Below, piece by piece: positions 55,135 through 63,933 of a stretch of DNA of 64,000 nucleotides (positions are counted from its first letter, which is position 1; every line of letters starts with the position of its first letter). The stretch comes from Saprospiraceae bacterium (GTDB lineage Bacteria > Bacteroidota > Bacteroidia > Chitinophagales > Saprospiraceae), in contig JAHDDE010000017.1 in the NCBI GenBank assembly GCA_020629515.1, positions 16,648 through 80,647 of the forward strand, in the 5' to 3' direction. A model generated the notes under the pieces. That model saw nothing but the letters and a program-made list of their open reading frames with translations. It was not told the origin of the DNA and made no database searches. The position numbers and the translations under genes are program-made.

Positions 55135-55827
55135 ATGCATCAAGTTGAATTCATTTGCCATGAAATAGGTCAGTCTCATACTTATCAAGAAGTATGGGAT
55201 TTTCAGAGTCACCTGCAAAAAAGAATTGTTGAGGATAAAAGAAATGGGATCATCACGAGACCTAATTATTTATTGCTTTGCGAACACCCACCTGTCTATA
55301 CATTAGGTAAGTCGGGGAAGATGGAGCATCTAAAGCTCAGTCAAGATGAAATAGACAATACCAACATCTCATTTCACAAAATTAACAGAGGAGGTGATAT
55401 TACTTTTCATGGACCTGGACAATTAACAGTATATCCAATTATAAACTTAGATCACTATTACAACGATCTACATCGCTATGTAAGAGAAATTGAACAAGTT
55501 GTAATCAATGTATTAAGTCATTACAATATAAGCGGCAATCGTATTAAAGAATTTACTGGAGTTTGGTTAGATGTGAACAAGCCAAATAAGCGTAAAATAT
55601 GTGCTATTGGAATTCATATGAGTAGATGGGTGTCAATGCACGGATTTGCACTAAACGTGAATACCGAACTAAATTATTTTGACAATATAATTCCTTGTGG
55701 TATTGTGGATCCTGATAAGTCAGTCACCAGCATAAGCCAAGAAATAGGCACTTCTGTCGATCTCGAGGAAGTGAGGAACATTGTGAAAATAGAATTTATA
55801 AAAATGTTTCCTGGTGTCTTTATCTAA
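55135..55827 (+). CDS. lipB: lipoyl(octanoyl) transferase
   Basis: Transfers octanoyl from acyl carrier protein to the lipoyl domains of 2-oxoacid dehydrogenases and GcvH. NYLLLCEHPPVYTLGKSG, NRGGDITFHGPGQLTVYPI, KICAIGIHMSRWVSMHGFALNVN with the catalytic Lys, and IIPCGIVD with the catalytic Cys are all present. 230 residues. Together with pdhA in this window it serves lipoate-dependent pyruvate oxidation, though lipA is not here. Confidence 0.95.
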   Translation: MHQVEFICHEIGQSHTYQEVWDFQSHLQKRIVEDKRNGIITRPNYLLLCEHPPVYTLGKSGKMEHLKLSQDEIDNTNISFHKINRGGDITFHGPGQLTVYPIINLDHYYNDLHRYVREIEQVVINVLSHYNISGNRIKEFTGVWLDVNKPNKRKICAIGIHMSRWVSMHGFALNVNTELNYFDNIIPCGIVDPDKSVTSISQEIGTSVDLEEVRNIVKIEFIKMFPGVFI

Positions 55828-55832
55828 CCTAA

Positions 55833-56759
55833 TTAAATGTGACGGCTCTTATCAACGGAATAATTAAAGATATCATGTCTTTGATAATGTCCGGACACAG
55901 ATAGATTCATCCGTTCTAACAAATTTTTGCCCAGGTCTAATTCTTGAATTATAATTTTAGAGAAGCCATATTGTGGGGATAATATTGTGGATCCGTCGGG
56001 GCCATATATGGCGGATCCTCCTTTCATGACTAACCCATCCTCGTCTAAGGTGATTGCAGAAGATATCGATATTTGTTTGGGCAATTCTTTTGCTTTCATG
56101 ATTTGGCCAACGGCCACGACATGGCATCTGCCTTCATGAGCATAATGCCGACTTGCTAATTGATGCATTTCCTTAGCGTATGGCCATAATGCAACATGAA
56201 GATCTTCAGCAGAATCATGCATGGCTTGTCTTGCCATAGGCATCCAGTGTTCCCAACAAATTAAGGACCCCAATCTTCCAAAATTAGTTTCTATGGATTT
56301 TAGTCCTGCTCCGTCACCTGGACCATGAACTAATTTTTCAGTGTAAGTTGGTTTTAATTTGCGATGATGATTTACAATCTCACCTTGTGGATTAAATGTT
56401 AAAATGGTATTGTAGATTGTAGAATTACCTTTTTTTGAATGAATAACTTCATTGACACCCATAACTACCCACATTCCGACATTCTTTATCGACTTTTTAA
56501 GAATATCCATTTCTTTAGATATGACACAAATTGAATTATGATACATCTCTGCCCATACTTCTTTCACAGATTGACTATCCCAGAGATTTATATCTGATCC
56601 TATATCTAACCAGATTGGGTATCCAGAGAGCCAACATTCACCAAATACTGCTAGGTCAGCTGCATTTGCCTTTGCCTCTTTCAAATAATCAGCAGTCTTT
56701 TTTAAAGTTTTATTTAAGTCATAATAAATTGGCCCATCTTGGATAATCGCTATTTTCAT
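55833..56759 (-). CDS. nitrilase-family C-N hydrolase
   Basis: A 308-residue nitrilase superfamily enzyme. The catalytic Glu is in FGECWLSGYP, the Lys in NHHRKLKPTYTE and the Cys in GSLICWEHWMPMARQAM. ALWPYAKEMHQLASRHYAHEGRCHVVAVGQ matches branch 1 nitrilases that turn nitriles into acids. The substrate cannot be read from sequence. The start lies 19 bases from the divergent class V PLP enzyme gene. Confidence 0.88.
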   Translation of the reverse strand: MKIAIIQDGPIYYDLNKTLKKTADYLKEAKANAADLAVFGECWLSGYPIWLDIGSDINLWDSQSVKEVWAEMYHNSICVISKEMDILKKSIKNVGMWVVMGVNEVIHSKKGNSTIYNTILTFNPQGEIVNHHRKLKPTYTEKLVHGPGDGAGLKSIETNFGRLGSLICWEHWMPMARQAMHDSAEDLHVALWPYAKEMHQLASRHYAHEGRCHVVAVGQIMKAKELPKQISISSAITLDEDGLVMKGGSAIYGPDGSTILSPQYGFSKIIIQELDLGKNLLERMNLSVSGHYQRHDIFNYSVDKSRHI

Positions 56760-56778
56760 GATATAAATGTAAGCTGAA

Positions 56779-57927
56779 ATGTTGTGTCAAAAAGATAAAT
56801 TCTCGCTAAGCAAGGAACAAATTTATTTAAATGGAGCATACATGTCTCCGATGTTGAAAAGCGTAGAAAAAGTTGGAATAGAAGGCCTTAGATTAAAGTG
56901 TAATCCTTTTGATATAAAGATTTCTCATTTTTATGATGATCTGTTTAAGCTAAAGAAAGCTTATACTCAATTATTAGGTTTTGATGACTTCGAGAATGTC
57001 GCCATAATTCCATCTGTGTCATATGGAATGGCTAATGCAGCTCGAGCAATAAAATTAGAGAAAGGGAAACAAAAGATAATTCTTGTTGGAGAACAGTTTC
57101 CTAGTAATTATTATACTTGGCATACTTATGCTAATGAAAATAATCTACAGCTTCAAATCGTGAATAAGCCTATGTCAGGTTTAGGAGCGGATTGGAATAA
57201 TGATTTGTTAGCTAAAATTAACAGTGACACATTGTTAATTTCATTGCCTAATGTTCATTGGGCTGATGGTACAGTCTTCAACCTAAATGCAATAAGTGAA
57301 AAGGCTAAATACTTTGGGGCTAAGCTTGTCATAGATGGCACTCAATCTTTTGGTGCTTTCCCTTTTGATAATCGAGAGATAAATGCTGATATAGTGATAG
57401 CAGCTTCATATAAATGGCTTTTGGGTCCGTATAGTATAGGTTTTGCTTATTATAATGATGAATTATGTCAAGGTAAGCCAATAGAGGAAAGTTGGATTAA
57501 TAGAGATAAAAGTGAAGACTTTAAGAATTTAGTAAACTATCAATCACAATATAAATCTGGGGCATCGAGATATCAAATGGGAGAGGCGCCTAATTTTATT
57601 AATGTGCCTATGGCATTAAAGGCTACTGAACAATTGATAGAATGGCAGCCCAAGCAAGTACAAACATATTGTAGAAATATCACTGCAGATTGTATTGATA
57701 AGTTAAGTAATGCTGGATATGTAATTGATAATGAGGGTGTAGCACATCATTTGTTTGGAGTAAGGTGTCCAAATTATATCGATCTTGACCATGTGAAATA
57801 TATTCTTGACAATGAACAAATCATTGTTTCATATAGAGGTCAATCAATACGTATAGCTCCAAATGTTTATAATAGCATGGAAGATGTTAAAAAACTAACT
57901 TCTGTTCTTAGCAGTATCGCAGGTTAA
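56779..57927 (+). CDS. class V aminotransferase-fold PLP enzyme, kynureninase/cysteine desulfurase-like
   Basis: A 382-residue fold-type I PLP protein. IYLNGAYMSPML opens it, IPSVSYGMANAARAI binds the cofactor phosphate, VHWADGTVFNL and LVIDGTQSFGAFPFD give the cofactor Asp, and the PLP lysine is in IAASYKWLLGPYSIGFAY. RYQMGEAPNF and VSYRGQSIRIAPNVYN are late motifs shared with isopenicillin-N epimerase-like and kynureninase-like members. The substrate is unknown. Divergent from the nitrilase gene, which suggests shared control. Confidence 0.8.
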   Translation: MLCQKDKFSLSKEQIYLNGAYMSPMLKSVEKVGIEGLRLKCNPFDIKISHFYDDLFKLKKAYTQLLGFDDFENVAIIPSVSYGMANAARAIKLEKGKQKIILVGEQFPSNYYTWHTYANENNLQLQIVNKPMSGLGADWNNDLLAKINSDTLLISLPNVHWADGTVFNLNAISEKAKYFGAKLVIDGTQSFGAFPFDNREINADIVIAASYKWLLGPYSIGFAYYNDELCQGKPIEESWINRDKSEDFKNLVNYQSQYKSGASRYQMGEAPNFINVPMALKATEQLIEWQPKQVQTYCRNITADCIDKLSNAGYVIDNEGVAHHLFGVRCPNYIDLDHVKYILDNEQIIVSYRGQSIRIAPNVYNSMEDVKKLTSVLSSIAG

Positions 57928-58050
57928 GTATACTCATGGCGGCTAAATGTTTTGAAATTTGGTTTTCAATATTTCAATACAATGTAAAAAGCTTCTACCT
58001 TGCACTCAAATTCAAATTGTTAAAAATTAATTCTCCAAATTATTGATACT

Positions 58051-60078
58051 ATGTCTCTAAATAATAACTCTCTAAGAGCGGCTGACAATATTAGAATTCT
58101 CTCTGCGGCAATGGTCGAAAGAGCCAATTCTGGCCATCCTGGAGGGCCAATGGGTGGTGCGGACTTTATGCATATCCTTTATAGTGAATTTTTGAATTAT
58201 GATCCCAGTGATATGTCTTGGCCATTCAGAGATAGATTTTATTTGGATGCAGGGCATATGTCTGCGATGTTATATTCTACATTGGCTCTCACGGGGAACT
58301 ATTCTATAGACGAACTAAAAGCTTTTAGACAGTGGGGTAGTCCTACTCCAGGACACCCAGAGGTGGATATTGAGCGTGGTATTGAAAACACTTCTGGTCC
58401 ACTTGGTTTAGGTCATGCTTTTGGAGTAGGAAGTGCGATAGCAGAACGATTTTTAGTTGCACGATTTGGAGAGGTAGCAGCACATAAAACCTACCTATAT
58501 ATTTCTGATGGTGGGATACAAGAAGAAATATCACAAGGAGCAGGCAGGATAGCTGGACATCTTGGTCTGGGTAATATCATTATGTTCTATGATGCTAATG
58601 ATATTCAACTATCCACGGTGGTGGATGATGTTACTGGAGAAGATACGGCTAAAAAGTATGAGGCTTGGGATTGGCATGTATTAACAATAGATGGTAATGA
58701 TCATGATCAATTGAGGAATGCAATACAGGCGGGTATAGATGAAACCCATAAACCGACTTTAATCATTGGGAAAACCGTGATGGGTAAAGGTGTTAGAAAA
58801 GAAGATGGTTCCTTTTTTGAAGGAGAAGTAGAATTACATGGTAAGCCTTTGGGCAAGTCAAATGCATCCTTTGATCAGACTATTAATGGATTAGGTGGTG
58901 ACGCAAATAATCCTTTCGTGATATTTGATGAGGTCAAAAAGTTGTACAAAGAAAGGTCAAGTGATTTAGAAAAATACTGCGACCAAAGAAGAAAAGAATT
59001 TAATCAATGGGCCTTAGGTAATGCTGAATTAGCCGATAAGCTAAAGACTTTTTTAAGTGGGGAGTTACCCTATTTAGATTGGAATAATATTGAGCAAAAA
59101 GATAATGTAGCAACAAGAAATGCCTCATCAGCGGTATTGTCCTACCTGGCGGATCATGTAGACAACATGATAGTTGCCTCAGCAGATTTGTCCAATAGTG
59201 ATAAAACAGATGGATTCCTTAAAAAGACAACTGCATTCAAACGAGGTGATTTTAGTGGAGCCTTCTTACAAGCTGGAGTGGCAGAATTGACTATGGCTGC
59301 GCTTAGTACAGGTATGGCTTTGCATGGAGGTGTGATACCAGTGTGCGCTACATTCTTTGCCTTTAGTGATTATATGAAACCTGCTATTAGGGTCGCTGCC
59401 CTTATGGAGCAAAAAGTCATCTTCTTGTGGACTCATGATGCTTTTAGAGTAGGGGAGGACGGTCCAACCCATCAACCTATTGAGCAAGAGGCACAATTAC
59501 GCTTACTTGAAAAATTGAAAAATCATTCTGGACATAATAGCTTTTTGGCACTCCGTCCTGCGGATGGCCCAGAAACTACCCAAGCATGGAAGTTAGCCTT
59601 ATCTAATCAAAATAGTCCGAGTGGCTTAATTTTGTCTCGTCAAAATATCCAAAATATTGATGTAGAAAATAGAATTATACAGTCAGAATTAACTAAAAAT
59701 GGGGCCTACGTGATTAGTGACTGTCAAGGTACACCAGATGTTATACTTATTGCTAATGGATCTGAAGTATCTACAATATTTCAAGCCGCACATAACCTTA
59801 AAGATATCTGTAAGGTGCGTGTTGTTTCTGTTCCGAGCGAAGGTGTTTTTAGAAATACTGACCCTGACTACCAAGATTCTATCTTGATTCCTGGAGTACC
59901 TATATTTGGTTTGACGGCAGGACTCTCTGTTACCTTAGAGGGCTTGATAGGTTCGAACGGCAAAGTTTGGGGACTCAATCATTTTGGATATTCTGCTCCT
60001 TATACTGTATTAGATGATAAGTTTGGGTTTACTCCTGATAATGTGGTTACTCAGGTCAAAGAATTACTTCAGAAGTAG
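58051..60078 (+). CDS. tkt: transketolase
   Basis: ThDP enzyme of the non-oxidative pentose phosphate pathway. The full-length 675-residue chain has VERANSGHPGGPMGGADFMHIL, RFYLDAGHMSAMLYSTL and TSGPLGLGHAFGVGSAIAER. The usual GDG ThDP motif appears as YISDGGIQEEI, a variant I have seen in some lineages. FLWTHDAFRVGEDGPTHQPIEQ lies in the pyrimidine domain, and the C-terminal domain is complete. The 123-base gap before it shows no clear promoter. Confidence 0.93.
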   Translation: MSLNNNSLRAADNIRILSAAMVERANSGHPGGPMGGADFMHILYSEFLNYDPSDMSWPFRDRFYLDAGHMSAMLYSTLALTGNYSIDELKAFRQWGSPTPGHPEVDIERGIENTSGPLGLGHAFGVGSAIAERFLVARFGEVAAHKTYLYISDGGIQEEISQGAGRIAGHLGLGNIIMFYDANDIQLSTVVDDVTGEDTAKKYEAWDWHVLTIDGNDHDQLRNAIQAGIDETHKPTLIIGKTVMGKGVRKEDGSFFEGEVELHGKPLGKSNASFDQTINGLGGDANNPFVIFDEVKKLYKERSSDLEKYCDQRRKEFNQWALGNAELADKLKTFLSGELPYLDWNNIEQKDNVATRNASSAVLSYLADHVDNMIVASADLSNSDKTDGFLKKTTAFKRGDFSGAFLQAGVAELTMAALSTGMALHGGVIPVCATFFAFSDYMKPAIRVAALMEQKVIFLWTHDAFRVGEDGPTHQPIEQEAQLRLLEKLKNHSGHNSFLALRPADGPETTQAWKLALSNQNSPSGLILSRQNIQNIDVENRIIQSELTKNGAYVISDCQGTPDVILIANGSEVSTIFQAAHNLKDICKVRVVSVPSEGVFRNTDPDYQDSILIPGVPIFGLTAGLSVTLEGLIGSNGKVWGLNHFGYSAPYTVLDDKFGFTPDNVVTQVKELLQK

Positions 60079-60145
60079 TTGGCAAGTCCATTATTGTCTC
60101 TTTTTTGTAGTGCATTAATTTTATTATAAGGTCAGGGAATGCATG

Positions 60146-60153
60146 TCATTTTG
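60146..60153 (+). promoter_or_regulatory. candidate -7 element for the flippase gene
   Basis: TCATTTTG is one base from TAnnTTTG and lies 16 bases before the ATG at 60169. It falls between two possible start codons and favours the downstream one. Confidence 0.35.
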
Positions 60154-60168
60154 TGTCTTCTGATTGAC

Positions 60169-61461
60169 ATGATTGATAAAATTAAGGGCCTTTTGCTCAA
60201 CGATGCTACTTTACTATTTGCCGCGACCATCTTAGTTAATGGAGGGAATTATTTAATTAATTTAATCTTAGGAAGGGTATTAGGGCCAGAAGAGTTTTCA
60301 GAGGTAAGCGTTATAGCTACTGGAGTCCTAATGTTAAGCTTTTTTGCGGTTGGGTTACAACTTACTAGTGCGAAGTACAGTGCTACTTATATAGCAGAAA
60401 AAAATGACGTCTACTTAGACAGATTTATCAATTGGCTTAGTAAGAATACGAAGATGATCAGCATAGGGCTTAGTATAGTGTTATTGCTCTTTTCTTTTCA
60501 GCTACAAGGATTCTTTCATTTTAATTCATTTTGGCCTTTTATTATCATAGTTGTGGGTATCCCTTTTTACTTTGATTTTAGCATTTCTCGTGGCCTAATG
60601 CAAGGAGGTGATAAGTTCAAGAATTTAGCCATGACCTATTTAATAGAAATGGCGATAAGACTTATTGTAACCTTTGTCTTGGTACTTATAGTAGTCAAAA
60701 TCGACGGAGGATGGTCAACAGAGGCTGTAAGTATTGGATTTTTATTATCATTCATTGCAACATTCCTTTATGCTAAGAGACCAAAATCATCTGAAAAAAA
60801 ATCAACAATTGAGAACTCTCAATATAGATTAATCAAAAAATTTATTCTCATAATTGGTGTTTATGAGCTCAGCCAGATAATGATCAACAATAGTGATATC
60901 ATGTTAGTGAAACACTTCTTTGATAATCACGAAGCAGGTTTATATGCAGCACTTGCCCTAATAGGGAGAGTTGTTTTTTTTGCTACTTGGACAATAGTCA
61001 CATTGTTATTTCCTAAGGTCATACAAAAAGAAAAAAATGGAGAAAGTCATACTCATTTGTTTTGGGGATCTTTACTAATTGTAGGTTTAATTGGATTGGC
61101 TATCATCATAGCCTGTTATCTTTTAGGCGATTGGATAATTCAACTCCTTTTTGGAAATCAATTTATCGAAGCGGCTCCATATTTATGGCAATATGCATGT
61201 GCAACCACCATGTTCGCATGCGCTAATGTATTTGCTTATTACTACATGTCATTAAATAAATATTTACCGGTACTATTTTCAGTTATTGCGGGTTTGGCTC
61301 AGATAATCTTGATATGGTTTTTTCATTCTCAAATATTGGAGGTTATATGGGTCCAAATTTATTTAATGGGTGCCTTGTTTTTTGTTATGATGCTTTATTA
61401 TGCTTTTAATAACCTCTTGTACACCAAAGAAAATATAGAATTCAGTAGGGTAGAAATGTAA
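60169..61461 (+). CDS. polysaccharide flippase, Wzx/MOP superfamily
   Basis: An integral membrane protein of 430 residues with about 12 hydrophobic helices, such as LFAATILVNGGNYLINLILG, FIIIVVGIPFYFDF and LLIVGLIGLAIIIACYLLG. The N-terminal GRVLGPEEFSEVSVIATGVLM and later IMINNSDIMLVKHFFDNHEAGLYAALALIGRVVFF are typical of oligosaccharide flippases. It should move lipid-linked glycans across the inner membrane. I prefer the ATG at 60169 over 60139 because the candidate -7 element lies between them. The regulator-glycosyltransferase gene begins 39 bases downstream. Confidence 0.85.
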   Translation: MIDKIKGLLLNDATLLFAATILVNGGNYLINLILGRVLGPEEFSEVSVIATGVLMLSFFAVGLQLTSAKYSATYIAEKNDVYLDRFINWLSKNTKMISIGLSIVLLLFSFQLQGFFHFNSFWPFIIIVVGIPFYFDFSISRGLMQGGDKFKNLAMTYLIEMAIRLIVTFVLVLIVVKIDGGWSTEAVSIGFLLSFIATFLYAKRPKSSEKKSTIENSQYRLIKKFILIIGVYELSQIMINNSDIMLVKHFFDNHEAGLYAALALIGRVVFFATWTIVTLLFPKVIQKEKNGESHTHLFWGSLLIVGLIGLAIIIACYLLGDWIIQLLFGNQFIEAAPYLWQYACATTMFACANVFAYYYMSLNKYLPVLFSVIAGLAQIILIWFFHSQILEVIWVQIYLMGALFFVMMLYYAFNNLLYTKENIEFSRVEM

Positions 61462-61500
61462 AATACTTGTCATCTTACTATAACACAACCATAATTGAAT

Positions 61501-62640
61501 ATGAAAATCCTCGCAATTGACGATCAGCCCATAATCTTAAAGTCAATATCACATAAACTTGCTAAATCTGATTTTGAAGTAATTACTGCTGAGAGTGGAT
61601 CAGAAGGTGTCTCAAAATTTATACAGCATACTCCTGATTTAGTGATTTTGGATCTTAATATGCCCGATATGGACGGCTTTGAAGTAATCGATAAGCTAAG
61701 GATAGAGGTTGGGACTCAAGTGCCCATTATCATTATGTCTGGAGTAGATGACGAAGCTAAGATAGTCGAAGCTTTTAGTATGGGAGTAGATGATTATATA
61801 CAGAAACCAGTTGGTATCAATGAGGTAGTTGTGAGAGTTAAACGGTTATTAAAGATACCGATGAAGCCCGTCAAAGGTACTGATATCGCTCCTAAGTCTA
61901 CTATTCACAAGAATGTAACAGCGGTGATAATTCCTTGTTATAATGAAGAACTAAGATTGAAGTCAGCAGATTTTACAGAATTTGCCCAATCTAATCATGG
62001 GTATAAGTTGTGTTTTGTTAATGATGGGAGTAAGGATAACACGTTGGAAGTATTAAAAGGGTTGCAAAAAGGTCATGAAGACTACATAACAGTATATGAT
62101 TGTCCTAAAAATGGAGGAAAGGCAGAAGCAGTCCGCCAAGGGATAAATTTTATGCTAAAGGATACGGAGGTAGATTATGTTGGATTTTTAGATGCCGACC
62201 TATCCACTAATTTTGCTGACTTTGAGGATTTAGTATCTACTATATCGCAATCTGATTATCAAATAGTGAGTGGATCGAGGATGGCGCGTATGGGTGCTAA
62301 TATCGCTAAAGAATCATCAAGACAAATTATATCTGTCACTATCAATAAGATCATTCAGAGGATATTAGGAATGCCGTTTAATGATACACAGTGTGGCGCA
62401 AAGATCTTCACAAGAGACGCAGCAGAATATGCTTTTGAAAAGAAGTTTTTGACAAGCTGGATATTTGATGTAGAGATTTTTCTGAGGATGAGAGAAAAAT
62501 ATGGTAAGGAAAATGTACAAAAGTATCTGTGCGAACAACCACTGAAAAGATGGGTTCATGAGGATGGCTCAAAGCTGTCGATGAAAGATTCCATAAAAAT
62601 TGTATTTCAATTGGGTCAGATTGCATTAAACTATAGATAG
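61501..62640 (+). CDS. response-regulator receiver domain fused to a family 2 glycosyltransferase
   Basis: 379 residues. Residues 1-118 form a complete CheY-like receiver: acidic pair Asp7-Asp8, phospho-acceptor Asp51 in VILDLNMPD, Ser80 and Lys102 in YIQKP. After a short linker, about 139-379 form a GT2 domain like dolichyl-phosphate mannosyltransferases, with VIIPCYNEE, FVNDGSKDN (about 172-180) and the FLDADLS metal-binding motif (about 229-235). DTQCGAKIF follows. There are no membrane helices. Phosphorylation could control glycosyl transfer directly. The start is ATG 61501; a TTG six bases earlier is less likely. Followed by STAS and kinase genes. Confidence 0.9.
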   Translation: MKILAIDDQPIILKSISHKLAKSDFEVITAESGSEGVSKFIQHTPDLVILDLNMPDMDGFEVIDKLRIEVGTQVPIIIMSGVDDEAKIVEAFSMGVDDYIQKPVGINEVVVRVKRLLKIPMKPVKGTDIAPKSTIHKNVTAVIIPCYNEELRLKSADFTEFAQSNHGYKLCFVNDGSKDNTLEVLKGLQKGHEDYITVYDCPKNGGKAEAVRQGINFMLKDTEVDYVGFLDADLSTNFADFEDLVSTISQSDYQIVSGSRMARMGANIAKESSRQIISVTINKIIQRILGMPFNDTQCGAKIFTRDAAEYAFEKKFLTSWIFDVEIFLRMREKYGKENVQKYLCEQPLKRWVHEDGSKLSMKDSIKIVFQLGQIALNYR

Positions 62641-62648
62641 TGAATAAA

Positions 62649-62930
62649 ATGGAGTATACAATAAAAGGTGATTTTACATCTGTAAGAGCTTTAGAAATTA
62701 AGAATGAACTTCTGGATATTTCCAGAAACCATGACATTCATTTAATGTTAGATATTTCGGAAGCACAAGCGGCTGATATTGGCGCTTTGAATGCTATAAT
62801 GATGTGTCACAATACATTAAGAAAGAATAATGGGCAATTGACCATATATGTTAAAAAAGACAATCCTCTTCATGAATTATTTCATCTAACCAAGTTTGAC
62901 AAATTCTTAGATGTTCGATTGTTAAACTAA
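62649..62930 (+). CDS. STAS-domain protein lacking the usual phospho-serine
   Basis: A 93-residue protein that is a single STAS domain, the fold of anti-anti-sigma factors. The strand-turn LMLDISEAQAADIGALNAIM aligns with the family VDLSxVxxIDSSGL element. The serine normally phosphorylated by a partner kinase is replaced by Ile44 and the following residue by Gly. It begins immediately after the glycosyltransferase gene: a GTG at 62640 overlaps that stop by one base, and the ATG at 62649 is nine bases on. Probably a protein-binding partner of the module. Confidence 0.82.
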   Translation: MEYTIKGDFTSVRALEIKNELLDISRNHDIHLMLDISEAQAADIGALNAIMMCHNTLRKNNGQLTIYVKKDNPLHELFHLTKFDKFLDVRLLN

Positions 62931-63012
62931 AAAAGGTACTTTTAGATTATCACATGGATTTGATCAGTATCGACCAAATGGTATTTTCCAATATTAAGTT
63001 ATAAAAGTATGG

Positions 63013-63933
63013 ATGGAAATCCATCATTATCATAGATTACTCAAGAGACAACTTAAAAAATCTAATGTTGATATTGAGGGACTTTCTCCAGAGTTAACCG
63101 AGTTGTTGGGCCGTATTAATCAATCATATATCAATCATGATGAAGATCGTCATCTATTAGAAGATTCGATCGATATAAGTTCTGAAGAATTCAGAGAAAT
63201 CTATAACACCTTACAACAAAGAACTTTCGAATTAGAAAAGTCATATGCCGTACTTTCTGAGTTTTCTTACATAGCTGCACATGATCTTAAGGAACCATTA
63301 AGAACAATTTCTAGCTTCACACAATTGACCTTGCTGAATTGTACAAAGAAGTTAGATAATCAGAGTATAGAATATTTAAACTTGATAAAGTCGAGTGCAG
63401 GTCATATGGAGAAATTGATCAAAAGTCTCATGATGTATTCTAAAATAGAATTAGATAGCACTATCAATTCTAATAAAGAAATTAAACTTAAAGACGTCGT
63501 TACGAGCGTAAAAAGCAATTTGTATAAATTAATCGAAAATAGCTCCGCGCAGATTATACTTGTCAATGATGTGAATTTAACATGTGACCCAATTTCTGTG
63601 TATCAACTTTTTCAAAATCTAATAGGCAACGCTATAAAATATCAAAAGCCAGATCAACCTCCATTGGTACGGATTAGTTCAGAACGATCAGAAGGTCTTG
63701 TGAAAATTTGTGTTGAGGATAATGGAATCGGAATAGATAATAAATATAAAAATCAAGTGTTTGAACCATTTAAAAGATTGCATACTAAAAGTCAATATCA
63801 TGGAGCTGGTATTGGATTAGCGATTTGCAAGAAAGTTGTTACTAACCATGGTGGACAAATTTGGGTCGATGAAAATTTTGATAATGGCACTCGAATATGG
63901 TTTACACTATCTGAACTAAAGAATGAAATATAG
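63013..63933 (+). CDS. soluble sensor histidine kinase
   Basis: A 306-residue kinase without membrane helices. Residues 8-78 are a helical linker with RLLKRQLKKSN and NHDEDRHLLEDSIDISSEEFREIYNTL, a coil I recognise before kinase and GGDEF outputs in other bacteria. HisKA follows with phospho-acceptor His90 in YIAAHDLKEPLRTISSF. The HATPase domain has the N box LIGNAIKY, G1 VEDNGIGID and G2 GAGIGLAICKKVV. With no input domain of its own it is likely driven by a partner protein. It lies 82 bases after the STAS gene and may phosphorylate the receiver-glycosyltransferase. Confidence 0.9.
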   Translation: MEIHHYHRLLKRQLKKSNVDIEGLSPELTELLGRINQSYINHDEDRHLLEDSIDISSEEFREIYNTLQQRTFELEKSYAVLSEFSYIAAHDLKEPLRTISSFTQLTLLNCTKKLDNQSIEYLNLIKSSAGHMEKLIKSLMMYSKIELDSTINSNKEIKLKDVVTSVKSNLYKLIENSSAQIILVNDVNLTCDPISVYQLFQNLIGNAIKYQKPDQPPLVRISSERSEGLVKICVEDNGIGIDNKYKNQVFEPFKRLHTKSQYHGAGIGLAICKKVVTNHGGQIWVDENFDNGTRIWFTLSELKNEI

